Source of the DNA: Desulfamplus magnetovallimortis | GTDB taxonomy: Bacteria; Desulfobacterota; Desulfobacteria; Desulfobacterales; Desulfobacteraceae | Reading direction: 5' to 3' | NCBI RefSeq assembly: GCF_900170035.1 | Contig: NZ_LT828549.1 | Span: 13,226 to 77,225 of the forward strand | DNA: 64,000 nucleotides | In this document: in pieces, positions 18,480 through 27,375 of the stretch | Layout of the letters: each line of letters opens with the position of its first letter | Numbering within the stretch: position 1 is the stretch's first letter | Made by a program: the position numbers and the translations under genes | Notes under the pieces: model-generated | What the model was told of the DNA's origin: nothing | The model's input: the letters and a program-made list of their open reading frames with translations, nothing else | Database searches by the model: none

Positions 18480-18563
18480 GATGGCATTATAAGGTAGTAT
18501 TTCTTTTTGTTTTTGAATTGATATTCTTTTAATTTCGGCTATTTGATAAAAAATGATATTTTG

Positions 18564-18579
18564 TGGCACAGTAATTGTA
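18564..18579 (+). promoter_or_regulatory. Putative sigma54 (-24/-12) promoter
   Basis: TGGCACAGTAATTGTA has the -24 TGGCAC and -12 TTGT elements with the required GG-N10-G spacing. The second base of the usual -12 GC pair is T. It lies about 100 bp upstream of the first permease gene. Confidence 0.65.
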
Positions 18580-18681
18580 TTCATTACATAAGCATTGTAT
18601 CAGTAAAATTCAGGAAATATGCTGTTTAAATACCACACAGCAAAGCCTTGAAAAATCATTACATTACCACAGGATATTGAT

Positions 18682-19548
18682 ATGCAAGAAAAAAACTGGA
18701 AACCCTGGCTTCTTTTATCACCTTCACTAATGGCTGTTTTTCTTCTTCTTGTTGTTCCTGTATGTTTTGTGGTTGTTTACAGCTTCTGGCTTAGGGCACC
18801 GACCGGTCAGGATATTCCCGCCTTTCAGTTTGGAAACTATGCAAAATTTTTTGCAGATTTCTTTTACCCATCCATATTGCTCAAAACCTTGAGAGTTGCC
18901 CTTGAGACAGTTATTCTATGTCTTGTTATGGGGTATATACCTGCCTACTTTTTTTACAGAACAGAATCAAAACTAAAGCCTTTTCTCATGATTCTGGTAA
19001 TGCTGCCTTTCTGGATAAGTTTTATCATACGTACCCTGAGCTGGATCAATATTCTTGGGGATGCCGGTCTTATCAACCACCTTTTGATGAAAGCAGGAAT
19101 TATTACAACACCCTTTGCAATGCTTTACAATGAAGGCGCTGTGATAATGGGATTGCTGCAATACCTTTTGCCCTTTATGATCCTTAATATCTATGTAAGC
19201 CTTGATGGTATTGACAGAAGTCTCACAGAAGCGGCTAAGAGCCTTGGATGCACGGAATGGCAGGCTTTCAGGGAGGTGACTCTTCCCTTGAGCCTTCCTG
19301 GCGTCAGTGCAGGATGTCTGCTTGTTTTTGTACTGACATGCGGAACATATCTGCCTCCCATGATACTTGGAGGGCCTGGGAACGAAATGATAGCTAATCT
19401 GATTTTTAAACGCGTCATAGGTACCCTTGACTGGCCATTTGGTTCTGCCATAAGTGCCATATTGCTGTTTCTTTTAATTATCATTGTCTATACATATAAC
19501 CGCTATATGGGGATTAACCAGATTTTTAAATCCCTGAGTAATGGATAG
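18682..19548 (+). CDS. potB: Polyamine-type ABC transporter permease (PotB-like)
   Basis: The 288-residue protein has six predicted membrane helices. The cytoplasmic EAA loop motif (EAAKSLGCTEWQAFREVTLPLSLPG) contacts the ATPase. Family length and order match PotB of the spermidine/putrescine importer. It is the first gene of a permease-permease-binding protein-ATPase set. The true substrate could be another cationic or amino-acid-derived compound. Confidence 0.85.
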   Translation: MQEKNWKPWLLLSPSLMAVFLLLVVPVCFVVVYSFWLRAPTGQDIPAFQFGNYAKFFADFFYPSILLKTLRVALETVILCLVMGYIPAYFFYRTESKLKPFLMILVMLPFWISFIIRTLSWINILGDAGLINHLLMKAGIITTPFAMLYNEGAVIMGLLQYLLPFMILNIYVSLDGIDRSLTEAAKSLGCTEWQAFREVTLPLSLPGVSAGCLLVFVLTCGTYLPPMILGGPGNEMIANLIFKRVIGTLDWPFGSAISAILLFLLIIIVYTYNRYMGINQIFKSLSNG

Positions 19549-19587
19549 TCTTTCATCCAACTCCAAAGAATCAGGAAGTGAAAAGTT

Positions 19588-20388
19588 ATGAAAAACATGA
19601 TTTCCGGATGGACTCTTATCAAGTTATACACAGTTTTTATATATGTCTGGATGTTCACGCCAATTGTGGCTGTTGTAATTCTTGCATTCAATCCCCAGCA
19701 GTTTGGAACATTTCCAATGGAGGGATTCAGTTTCAAGTGGTTTGTAAAGCTTTCCCACAATTCAACTATTCTGGATGCTTTTAAAAATTCTCTGGTGCTT
19801 GGCTCCCTTACGGCTGTTTTTTCAACGGCCATAGGTGTCCCTGCTGCAATGGCATTTATCCGTTACGATTTTAAGGGTAAGGAGTTTTTGAATACGCTTC
19901 TTATAGCACCCATCATGATTCCGGAAGTTGTTCTTGGGGTGGCTCTTCTGCTTTTTATAAGGTGGTTGCAGCAGCCAAAAAGCTTTGTGCTTCTTCTTGT
20001 GGGGCATGTGGTTCTGACTCTTCCATATGTACTTTTGATAGTTCAGGCAAGACTTGTGGGAATCAGAAAAGAGTATGAAGAGGCAGCCATGTCACTTGGT
20101 GCAAGCCCTTTTCAAACATTCAGGGAGATAACATTTCCTCTGCTTGCTCCGGCTGTTTTTGCAGGAATGCTCTTTGCCTTTACCATTTCGTTTGATGATG
20201 TGACAGCAACTCTTTTCTGGGCAACTGCCCAGAATCAGACCGTGCCTGTAAAAATATTCGGCATGTTGAGAAATTCCATAAGTCCGGAGATCAACGCCCT
20301 TGGAGCAGTCATGATTGTCCTGACTATATCAATACCCCTTATGGCTGGATATCTCTCGCGTAGGTTTGCAGGGAAAGCTGGAAAATGA
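19588..20388 (+). CDS. potC: Polyamine-type ABC transporter permease (PotC-like)
   Basis: The 266-residue protein has six membrane helices and an EAA loop (EEAAMSLGASPFQTFREITFP), as in PotC. It starts 40 bp after potB with GGAAGTG ahead of the ATG. It is expected to form the heterodimeric channel with the preceding permease. Confidence 0.85.
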   Translation: MKNMISGWTLIKLYTVFIYVWMFTPIVAVVILAFNPQQFGTFPMEGFSFKWFVKLSHNSTILDAFKNSLVLGSLTAVFSTAIGVPAAMAFIRYDFKGKEFLNTLLIAPIMIPEVVLGVALLLFIRWLQQPKSFVLLLVGHVVLTLPYVLLIVQARLVGIRKEYEEAAMSLGASPFQTFREITFPLLAPAVFAGMLFAFTISFDDVTATLFWATAQNQTVPVKIFGMLRNSISPEINALGAVMIVLTISIPLMAGYLSRRFAGKAGK

Positions 20389-20394
20389 AAGATG

Positions 20395-20490
20395 CCCATA
20401 AATAAACCCTCATGATTACGAGGGCATCACAACGATGCATGAAAGTCATGATATATCAGTATGTTATTGAGACTTTCTAATAAATATCAA
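20395..20490 (-). repeat. Dispersed repeat family C, copy 1
   Basis: In reverse it reads TTAGAAAGTCTCAATAACAT, then GACTTTCATG and CGTTGTGATGC. It aligns over most of its length with 56316-56400. It overlaps an upstream in-frame ATG (20461) of the next gene, which argues against that start. Confidence 0.75.
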
Positions 20491-20514
20491 TCAACACAAA
20501 TAAAGGAGAGAAGA

Positions 20515-21675
20515 ATGGGAAAAGATCTGGAAAGAAAACTGGATGATGTGTACGAAAATTACAAAGAAGGCAATATAACCAGAAGGGATTTTGTGAAATT
20601 TTTAGGAATTACCGGTGCATCCCTCGGTATTGCTGGCGGACCGTTTGGCCTTGTGAATAAGGCCTTTTCCGGCGGCAAGTCAATTACATGTCATTCATGG
20701 GGCGGTACAACATCTGAAGCATTGCGCAAATTCGCCTTTGATCCATTTACCAAAGCCACCGGCATTGAGGTAATTGATGCAGCTTTTACCGGAATGGATG
20801 CTTTTCTCACCCAGGTCAAAGCCTCAATTCCCCCTGGAGGCGAGTTCAATATTGCACATTTAAGTGCGGTCTATGACTATGCACGTTATACAGATTTAGG
20901 TTTTGGCGTTGCCCTTGATGAGAGCAAAATTCCAAATCTTGCCAATGTCATGACCAAGATGACAAGTACCCTTAAATCTATATCCAAAGGAACCCTGTCT
21001 GCTGTTCCCTATGATCTTGGACAGACAGGTATTGCATATAATACCGAAAAAATATCAAAAGAAAAGGCAGAGAAACTGGGTGCATCCCTTCTTTTTGACA
21101 AGGAGCTTAAAGGCAAACTTGGTTCATGGGGCGGAGATTTCAGGACAAACATGTGGTATGCAGCCCTTCATACAGGTCAAAGCCCAAATGATATCAAGGA
21201 TGTCAAGGCTGTGTGGGATGCACTTGCAGAACAGCGCGGACTTATTAAAAAATACTGGGCATCCGGCTCTGAACTTATGAGTCTTCTGGCCAATGGAGAT
21301 ATATATGCAACTGTGGCATGGTCGGGTCGTGTGGCTGCACTTCAGGAGCAGGGACACCCCATAGGATATCTTGCGCCTGATGGCACATATTCCTGGATGG
21401 AGTACATGTATGTGTTGAAGGGTACCGATCTTGAAGTTGCCCAGAAACTTCTCAATTTCATGCTGGAACCAGATGCTGCCATTGCTGTTGCAAAGGGGCA
21501 GAACTATCCCACAAGCCTTGATCCCACAAAGGTTCCCATGCCGGATGAAGTTAAAAAACTTCCGGCTTTTGATCCCACTGGAAAACTTGATGGTTACCTT
21601 TTTGCTGATCCTGCCTATTGGAATAGCCATCAGATCGATTGGGCAGAGAAATGGGATCGTGTAATGGCAGGCTGA
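20515..21675 (+). CDS. potD: Periplasmic polyamine-type binding protein (PotD-like), Tat-exported
   Basis: The 386-residue protein is read from ATG 20515, which has AAAGGAGAG upstream. The first ATG at 20461 lies in a repeat. The N-terminus carries a twin-arginine signal (TRRDFVKFLG followed by a hydrophobic stretch), so it is exported folded. The rest matches solute-binding proteins of the spermidine/putrescine class (HSWGGTTSEALRKF, VPYDLGQTGIAYN, WSGRVAALQEQG). It sits between the permeases and the ATPase gene. Confidence 0.85.
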   Translation: MGKDLERKLDDVYENYKEGNITRRDFVKFLGITGASLGIAGGPFGLVNKAFSGGKSITCHSWGGTTSEALRKFAFDPFTKATGIEVIDAAFTGMDAFLTQVKASIPPGGEFNIAHLSAVYDYARYTDLGFGVALDESKIPNLANVMTKMTSTLKSISKGTLSAVPYDLGQTGIAYNTEKISKEKAEKLGASLLFDKELKGKLGSWGGDFRTNMWYAALHTGQSPNDIKDVKAVWDALAEQRGLIKKYWASGSELMSLLANGDIYATVAWSGRVAALQEQGHPIGYLAPDGTYSWMEYMYVLKGTDLEVAQKLLNFMLEPDAAIAVAKGQNYPTSLDPTKVPMPDEVKKLPAFDPTGKLDGYLFADPAYWNSHQIDWAEKWDRVMAG

Positions 21676-21755
21676 AAATGTGAATTAAACCAGAGATTTA
21701 GGAATGATGGTTTAATAGGTAATGACAGAGTTGAAAAGGCATAAATTCCGATAAA

Positions 21756-22868
21756 ATGGAGAATAGTGGTTTGGCACAGGAAAAAGACCCCGCATTTGTA
21801 AAATTCCAGGGAATTGAAAAGCGTTTTGGCAAGGTAGTGGCTGTGAAGAAGATGGATTTGGATATTCCGGAAGGCTCATTTGTGACGCTGCTTGGCCCCT
21901 CCGGATGTGGGAAAACCACTCTGCTGAGAATGCTTGCGGGCCTTGAGAACCCTACAAGCGGGGATATCTTCATCAAAGGCAAACGTATTAACGATACTCC
22001 CATACACAAGCGCAATCTTGGTATGATATTTCAGAATTATGCCCTTTTCCCCCATAAGACCATTTTTGACAATGTTGCCTTTGGATTAAAATACAGAGAT
22101 GTTCCAAAGGCAAATATAAGGGAAAAGGTGGAAAAAGCCCTGGAGACGGTACGTCTTCCGGGCGTGGGAAACCGGATGCCATCCCAGCTTTCCGGAGGAC
22201 AGCAGCAGCGCATAGCTCTTGCCAGGGCCATTGTCATTGAACCTGATGTCCTTCTGATGGATGAACCTTTGTCGGCACTGGATGAGAACCTTCGTGAAGA
22301 TATGAGAAGGGAGATAGACAATCTTCAGCAGGAGCTGGGAGTGACAACCATTTTTGTGACCCATGATCAGCGGGAAGCCCTCTCCATGTCCGACAAGGTT
22401 GTTGTCATGAAGGATGGTTTCATACAGCAGGAAGGCGTTCCCGAGGAGGTTTATAATAATTCCGCAAACCATTTTGTTGCAGATTTTCTGGGGCACTCCA
22501 ATTTTCTTAACGCTGTTGTTGAGGATAGAGAAAACGATTTTCTAAGGGTGCGCCTTGAAGATGGAAGTAGTGCTCTTGTTACTCCTTCAGGTGATTTTGC
22601 ATCCGGAGAAAAGGCTGAAATTGTGATTCGTGCACAGAAAATGAAACTTGAGTACAGCAGAAATCACAACAGTGAAGAGAAGATGAACTTTTTCTCAGGA
22701 ACGGTTGTGGACAGAAGTTATATGGGTGGTGAGGTTAGCTATTTTGTCCAACTGCCGGGGAAACAGGTACTTCATGTGATCAACTTTGTCAAAAGGAGTC
22801 CATACCGAAGGGGCGACGAAGTGGTGATAACTGTTGATCCTTACCATTGCAGATTGTTAAAGATGTGA
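21756..22868 (+). CDS. potA: Polyamine-type ABC transporter ATPase (PotA-like)
   Basis: The 370-residue protein has Walker A GPSGCGKT (47-54), signature LSGGQQQR (145-152), Walker B VLLMDEP with catalytic Glu170, and the switch His in FVTHDQ. A C-terminal TOBE domain from about 290 is typical of PotA/MalK-type ATPases. It closes the transporter set. The ribosome binding site is weak. Confidence 0.9.
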   Translation: MENSGLAQEKDPAFVKFQGIEKRFGKVVAVKKMDLDIPEGSFVTLLGPSGCGKTTLLRMLAGLENPTSGDIFIKGKRINDTPIHKRNLGMIFQNYALFPHKTIFDNVAFGLKYRDVPKANIREKVEKALETVRLPGVGNRMPSQLSGGQQQRIALARAIVIEPDVLLMDEPLSALDENLREDMRREIDNLQQELGVTTIFVTHDQREALSMSDKVVVMKDGFIQQEGVPEEVYNNSANHFVADFLGHSNFLNAVVEDRENDFLRVRLEDGSSALVTPSGDFASGEKAEIVIRAQKMKLEYSRNHNSEEKMNFFSGTVVDRSYMGGEVSYFVQLPGKQVLHVINFVKRSPYRRGDEVVITVDPYHCRLLKM

Positions 22869-22934
22869 GTTGAGTAAATTGTCAATTCAATTCAATTTGA
22901 TTTTTTCTTAAGTGCGGAATACGGGATATATGTT

Positions 22935-23279
22935 TTGAAATTTTTACATTCAAGCTCTGAAAACAGCTCACTACCTGAAAAAAAGAGCTTTTTGTGGATC
23001 AAGCAGAACCTTGATCCTGAATGGAGCTATATTGTTTTTGAAAACAGCCTTAAGAGAAGAGAAAACAGCTTGAAATCATCCATATTTGATTCTGACTGTA
23101 TATTTTATGCATCCCTTGCAAGGGAGGAGTATGGATGGCTGAAAGTTTTTGATGAGGAGCGGGAATGTGAGTTTCTGGTTATCCGTATTCCGCCAGGAAA
23201 CGAAGAGAAGGTACTCGGCAGGGTTCTGGGTTATGGTTTTCCAGAAGAGACTGTTTATTATTTGTATAAAAAAGCATAA
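22935..23279 (+). CDS. Small hypothetical protein
   Basis: A 114-residue frame starts at TTG; no ATG is available and no strong ribosome binding site is seen. I do not recognise a family. It is charged and aromatic-rich, without a signal peptide or membrane helix. The C-terminal half (CEFLVIRIPPGNEEKVLGRV, then PEETVYYLYKKA) looks like a compact alpha/beta fold. It follows potA by 66 bp in the same direction and precedes a repeat block. Confidence 0.45.
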   Translation: MKFLHSSSENSSLPEKKSFLWIKQNLDPEWSYIVFENSLKRRENSLKSSIFDSDCIFYASLAREEYGWLKVFDEERECEFLVIRIPPGNEEKVLGRVLGYGFPEETVYYLYKKA

Positions 23280-23298
23280 ACATATCATGGGCTTATAC

Positions 23299-23500
23299 TT
23301 CGATTGTGGCGGTAATGGCGCCATGTACGTTTTATATGAAAGTCTCTGTAACAGCCTGTTTTAAAAATGACTTTCACTCCTTCGATTGTGGCGGATATCC
23401 GCCATGTACGTTATATGAAAGTCCCCGCAAATGGCTGTTTTTATAAAGACTTTCAACACTTCAATTGTGGCGGTGAACCGCCATGTTGGTTATAATGTAA
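23299..23500 (+). repeat. Dispersed repeat family C, tandem array of about 2.5 units
   Basis: Units of about 80 bp begin CGATTGTGGCGG at about 23300 and 23382, with a third partial unit CAATTGTGGCGG at about 23462. Each holds two potential hairpins: GGCGG with CCGCC, and GAAAGTC with GACTTTC. The array fills the spacer before the radical SAM gene. Confidence 0.8.
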
Positions 23501-23520
23501 TGGATAATTTGGTGGTTTAA

Positions 23521-26082
23521 ATGAAAGAGAACAGAGATATAAAGCTGCCGGTCTTTTTTGAGTATTCAAAAAAAGAGCTTGAAGTGCCACTGTCTGTATT
23601 GACGGACGGAGTTATTGAATTTTTGGAGCTATACGGAAACTCCCAGTTCTGCGGTCGTGAATTTGCAAAAATGACAGGGAATGGCAATGGCCGTACAAAA
23701 TTTGCAGAGCTTTTGCGGATTACAGGATATCAGGGTGATCCAAAAAGTTTTTTTACAAGGGTATTAGAGGCCATCGGCAGATCAGATGCACAATCGCTGA
23801 CACTTAACCGGATTACATTGCCACATATTCTCCTTGTGGCCATTCTGGAGAAGGTGGTTCCTGGTCACGGATATCTCTCCATAAGAGATACAGAAGAGCT
23901 TGAAATAGCCACAAACCTAAATATTCCGGATAATCAGCGTCTTGATCTCAAGAAGGTGATGGATAAATATCCAGTTCGCCTCTCCCGCCATACAATACGT
24001 CAGATGATGGTATCCCGGGATGTTGCCTATCAATACATGCCTTTTGTTGAAGAGCTTGATTCCGTGGGGCATACCAATACCTGGATTGGCCAGTTCCATG
24101 AGGGACTTCTTGAGCAGATGTATCAGAATCGCGTTATTTTTCTTCTCAACATGAGCTGCCCTGTCTATTGCCGCTTCTGTTTCAGAAAGCATAAAGAGTC
24201 CAGGAACGAAAAAAACCCAACACCAAAGGAAGTGATGGCAGCGGTTGAGCATGTCAGAAATTCACCATCCATAAAGGAGATTGTTGTAACTGGTGGAGAT
24301 CCCTTCATGAATCGGAAAAACATGGCAGCCACAATTGACGGTCTCATGACAGTGGATCATGTCCAAACCCTGCGCCTTGCCACAAGATCGGTTGCCTATT
24401 ATCCTGACCTTTTTCTGGAAAACGACTCTGCGTATCTTAAGTATCTGAAACAGAAAAACCTTGAGCTTCAGCAAAATGGCAAACGCATGGAGGTTGCAAC
24501 CCATTTTATCCATCCTGACGAGATATCGCCGGAAAGCCTTGATATCATATCGGATCTTGTGCAAAACGGGATTGCTGTCTATATCCAGACCCCGTTTTTA
24601 AGTGACTGCAACGATACCGGACCTGAACTTGTAAGGCTTTTCGGCCTGTTGAGAGGGGCAGGAGCCGAGCTTCATTATATATATATCCCATGCAGTCCCA
24701 TTCATGGAAATTCCATCTACTGGAAACCTCTTTCCGACGGGATTAATGTGGCTTTGCACCTTCGGGCGCATCTTTCCGATCGAGTGATACCAAGGATATG
24801 CACTGCCACACCCATAGGCAAGATGGACTGGCACAGCAGTGGCTGGGCTGTGGAAAAAGTTGCCGATAATGAAAATTTCATATGGATAAGAACTCCCTAC
24901 ACTCCTGAATATTTTAAGGCTTTTGCCCCACTTGCAAATGAGTTGACCAACATAAGGGTTAATGCCGAAGGGACAATTGATATCCAGTACATGGCCAAAA
25001 TGGGGGATGAATCTTTTCTCATTGGCAACAGGCCGCCTAAAAAAGCACCTGCAAACAACACGGCATCTGATGCCGAAATCTCAAGCCTCCGACAACAACT
25101 TGTTTATACATGCCAGACAGTTGAATCCATTGTGCCAACGGGTATCCCTTCTTTAAAACGGCTTCATGAAACACGGGTGCTCATTGACCCTTTTGGAGTA
25201 GGAGCAAAGGAGATAGCCTATATAAAGGATGATCACAGGATAACCGATGTGGTGGTGGCACCTTTTTCAACCGCAGGAGACTTTGTTGTTCCAGGAATGG
25301 GCGATGCCATTGAATCTTTGTATGAAATCAACCGGCTGGTAAAGCAGCTCAGTGAGATTGAGCATGTAAATGCAGTAAGGCTTAGATCCATGAAATTTTC
25401 AGTTGAACCTGAATCATTTACCCGTGGTGTAATCAATACATTGGGAGATTTTAACCGTCTTTCTGTTGTCAATCCCCTTCGTCTTGAGATAGAGACATGG
25501 TTTCTCAAGGCTTGTGATATAACCGATGCCCATGCTGAAGTTGTACGAAAGCTTAATAATAAAGGAATCACTGTTTATTGTAATGTACCGCTTCTGGGCG
25601 GTGTTAATGATACAGACAGTGCAATTCATGATATGGCATATGTGCTTCGCAAAACAAAAATCGAGTTTCATCATCTCTATGTGGCTGGGCTTCCCATCCA
25701 GAGCGAATGGAACAGACGCCGCCCTGTTGATTCATACGATATTGTACAGATTGCCACAAAGGTAAGAAGGGAAGGTTCCGGAAGGGAGATTCCAAGATAT
25801 ATAATAATGACACCCCTTGGAGAGGTCGATTATGGTTTAACATCAAAGTTTATAATTGATTCCAATACTTTAAATGGCGAAAGTCCACTTAAATTAAAAC
25901 TTTCATGTTATGATGAGAGTTACTATAAGGGTCTTGCTTATAATAAAGAAGTAGAGGGAAAAGCTCTATTTCCTGACGGCGTGGAATTTTCATTACCGGA
26001 TGGTGTGGAAATAGATGAAGATGGAAACCCTGTTGTTGAAATAACCGGCCTTATAAAAACAAATGACTTTCCTGTTTCCTGA
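23521..26082 (+). CDS. Double-length KamA-family radical SAM protein
   Basis: This 853-residue protein has an N-terminal helical region (1-190). A radical SAM domain of the lysine 2,3-aminomutase family follows, with CxxxCxxC Cys213, Cys217 and Cys220 (CPVYCRFC), TGGDPF, and HYIYIPCSPIHGN. A second barrel-like half (about 520-790) repeats the pattern (VPLLGGVNDTDS, HHLYVAGLPIQSEWN) but lacks the cluster cysteines. The GGK-type PLP-lysine motif of true aminomutases is not seen in either half. Reaction is therefore unknown. It lies downstream of the transporter operon in the same direction, which hints at processing of the imported compound. The ribosome binding site is poor. Confidence 0.8.
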   Translation: MKENRDIKLPVFFEYSKKELEVPLSVLTDGVIEFLELYGNSQFCGREFAKMTGNGNGRTKFAELLRITGYQGDPKSFFTRVLEAIGRSDAQSLTLNRITLPHILLVAILEKVVPGHGYLSIRDTEELEIATNLNIPDNQRLDLKKVMDKYPVRLSRHTIRQMMVSRDVAYQYMPFVEELDSVGHTNTWIGQFHEGLLEQMYQNRVIFLLNMSCPVYCRFCFRKHKESRNEKNPTPKEVMAAVEHVRNSPSIKEIVVTGGDPFMNRKNMAATIDGLMTVDHVQTLRLATRSVAYYPDLFLENDSAYLKYLKQKNLELQQNGKRMEVATHFIHPDEISPESLDIISDLVQNGIAVYIQTPFLSDCNDTGPELVRLFGLLRGAGAELHYIYIPCSPIHGNSIYWKPLSDGINVALHLRAHLSDRVIPRICTATPIGKMDWHSSGWAVEKVADNENFIWIRTPYTPEYFKAFAPLANELTNIRVNAEGTIDIQYMAKMGDESFLIGNRPPKKAPANNTASDAEISSLRQQLVYTCQTVESIVPTGIPSLKRLHETRVLIDPFGVGAKEIAYIKDDHRITDVVVAPFSTAGDFVVPGMGDAIESLYEINRLVKQLSEIEHVNAVRLRSMKFSVEPESFTRGVINTLGDFNRLSVVNPLRLEIETWFLKACDITDAHAEVVRKLNNKGITVYCNVPLLGGVNDTDSAIHDMAYVLRKTKIEFHHLYVAGLPIQSEWNRRRPVDSYDIVQIATKVRREGSGREIPRYIIMTPLGEVDYGLTSKFIIDSNTLNGESPLKLKLSCYDESYYKGLAYNKEVEGKALFPDGVEFSLPDGVEIDEDGNPVVEITGLIKTNDFPVS

Positions 26083-26097
26083 CAGAATCACACGAAG

Positions 26098-26243
26098 TAA
26101 ATATTGAATTTGTCTGAATCAGGATAACCAGGATGGATAGGATGTTCAGGATAGACAATCCTGCCTTATCTTTGTTAATCTTGGATATCCTGATTCAGTC
26201 AGTATTGACAAGGTTCAAAAGATCATAGGTATCGTCTTTGAGC
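26098..26243. repeat. Dispersed palindromic repeat family A, copy 4 (left end eroded)
   Basis: The inner arms TTGTCTGAATCAGGATAAC and TATCCTGATTCAGTCAG are kept, as is the right end (GATCATAGGTATCGTCTTTG). The left TACTCAAAATCG end is missing. Confidence 0.85.
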
Positions 26244-26282
26244 ATCTTGCCAATGGTAAAAATAACCGAACGGTAGAACGGT

Positions 26283-26316
26283 AGAGACGCAATGCATTGC
26301 GTCTCTATTTTGTTTT
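26283..26316 (+). terminator. Perfect palindrome followed by T-rich tract
   Basis: A perfect 24-bp palindrome (arms AGAGACGCAATG) is followed by ATTTTGTTTTTT. It would terminate transcription arriving from the radical SAM gene. Confidence 0.7.
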
Positions 26317-26348
26317 TTGGGTGAAAACTGTGGGAGTTAATTGAAAAA

Positions 26349-27044
26349 ATGAGATATCCTTATATTGCATACAGTGATAAGGTAACTGTTCATCCCCTCT
26401 TCAAGTGGCTGACAGGAGAGCCTTTTGTTATTAGCATGGCTGCCGGTTCTGATTTGTATGACCAGGTGGATCTTTTGAATCAGAGAGCTTTTCAGGAGTG
26501 GCTTGATAAAAAAATAGATAGAAATTCCCCACATAGGCGTGATCAAGTGCCTCCTTTACATAAATGGGGTGTTGCCTCATACCTTGAAAACCGCGAACCC
26601 CTTTTATACAAGTATCCCCAGATGAAAGAAGAGCAGCGCTATTTTCATCTCGGTCTTGATATTATAGTTGGATGCGGAGTTCCCCTTTATGCCCCCCTTG
26701 ATGCTGTTGTAAAGGAGAGCGGATATGAGGAAGGGGAGGGCAATTATGGCGGTAATGTCCTTTTGATGCATGAAAGTCCATTTTTTGAGACATTTTACAG
26801 TCTCTACGGCCATCTGAATCGGGAGAGGCTTCCTGCACCCGGCGATAGTTTCAGGGCAGGGGAGGCATTTGCCTTTATCGGTGATTTTCATGAGAACGGT
26901 AACTGGTTCTACCATACCCATCTTCAGGTTATTACACAAAAGGGCTATGAGCAGGGGTTTGTCTCTAAGGGATACTGTTCTGCCGAAGATCTTAAAGTGA
27001 TTGACACCCTATGTCCATCTCCTTTGTTACTCTTCAAGACTTAG
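26349..27044 (+). CDS. M23-fold (LytM-like) metallopeptidase protein, apparently cytoplasmic
   Basis: The protein has 231 residues. The C-terminal half has the M23 zinc set: HLGLD with His100 and Asp104, and HTH with His189 and His191. His155 (LYGHLN) is a further conserved His. No signal peptide or membrane helix is seen, which is unusual for a cell-wall endopeptidase. The domain (APLDAVV, YSLYGHL, FIGDFHENG) resembles M23-like domains found fused to aminotransferases and phosphotransferases in other bacteria. A metabolic role is possible. A terminator palindrome upstream suggests separate transcription. Confidence 0.7.
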   Translation: MRYPYIAYSDKVTVHPLFKWLTGEPFVISMAAGSDLYDQVDLLNQRAFQEWLDKKIDRNSPHRRDQVPPLHKWGVASYLENREPLLYKYPQMKEEQRYFHLGLDIIVGCGVPLYAPLDAVVKESGYEEGEGNYGGNVLLMHESPFFETFYSLYGHLNRERLPAPGDSFRAGEAFAFIGDFHENGNWFYHTHLQVITQKGYEQGFVSKGYCSAEDLKVIDTLCPSPLLLFKT

Positions 27045-27079
27045 AGTTTTTCAGAAGATATACCGGTATTTTGGGAAGA

Positions 27080-27113
27080 CAAGGCCGACAATTGCATCGG
27101 CTTTATTCTTTTA
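27080..27113 (+). terminator. Weak terminator after the M23 gene
   Basis: AAGGCCGA pairs with TCGGCTTT around a short loop, followed by ATTCTTTT. It marks the left edge of the integron-derived region. Confidence 0.45.
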
Positions 27114-27263
27114 TAACTTCCTCGGTTTATGGAAATTAATATAACGTTTGATCCAGTCGCAGTAACTTCTTTCTGTATGAATGGAGTATCTGCGTACCCT
27201 CATTATGGCTCTGATTTCATCTAATAATTTGGGTTTATTTTCTGTTGATATGGTATGATTCAT
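27111..27263 (-). pseudogene. intI: Integron-type tyrosine integrase, N-terminal fragment
   Basis: A 50-codon minus-strand frame starts at ATG 27263 and stops at 27111. It reads KPKLLDEIRAIMRVRRYS, then IHTERSYCDWIKRYINFH, then KPRKL and stop. This is the SAM-like core-binding start of IntI-type integrases, whose usual pattern is a Y-x-x-WI-x-R-F/Y-I-x-FH block. The rest of the integrase, including its catalytic Arg and Tyr, is gone. The remnant points away from a plus-strand array of cassette genes that begins 110 bp away, as intI does in integrons. Confidence 0.75.
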
Positions 27264-27375
27264 TTGATATGGAGTTTTTTAGTTATTTGTCATAAAAGAG
27301 TAACAATACTATTTGTTTTTATATTTAAGCCATTAGTTTATTCTTTGTATTATCACAAGTAAGAGCGTAATAATT

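Noticed and set aside
20461-20514. Upstream ATG start for the binding protein
   Set aside because: It lies inside a family C repeat. ATG 20515 has a strong ribosome binding site and opens the Tat signal.
23299-23500. Possible CRISPR array
   Set aside because: Units of about 80 bp are contiguous and differ throughout; there are no spacers.
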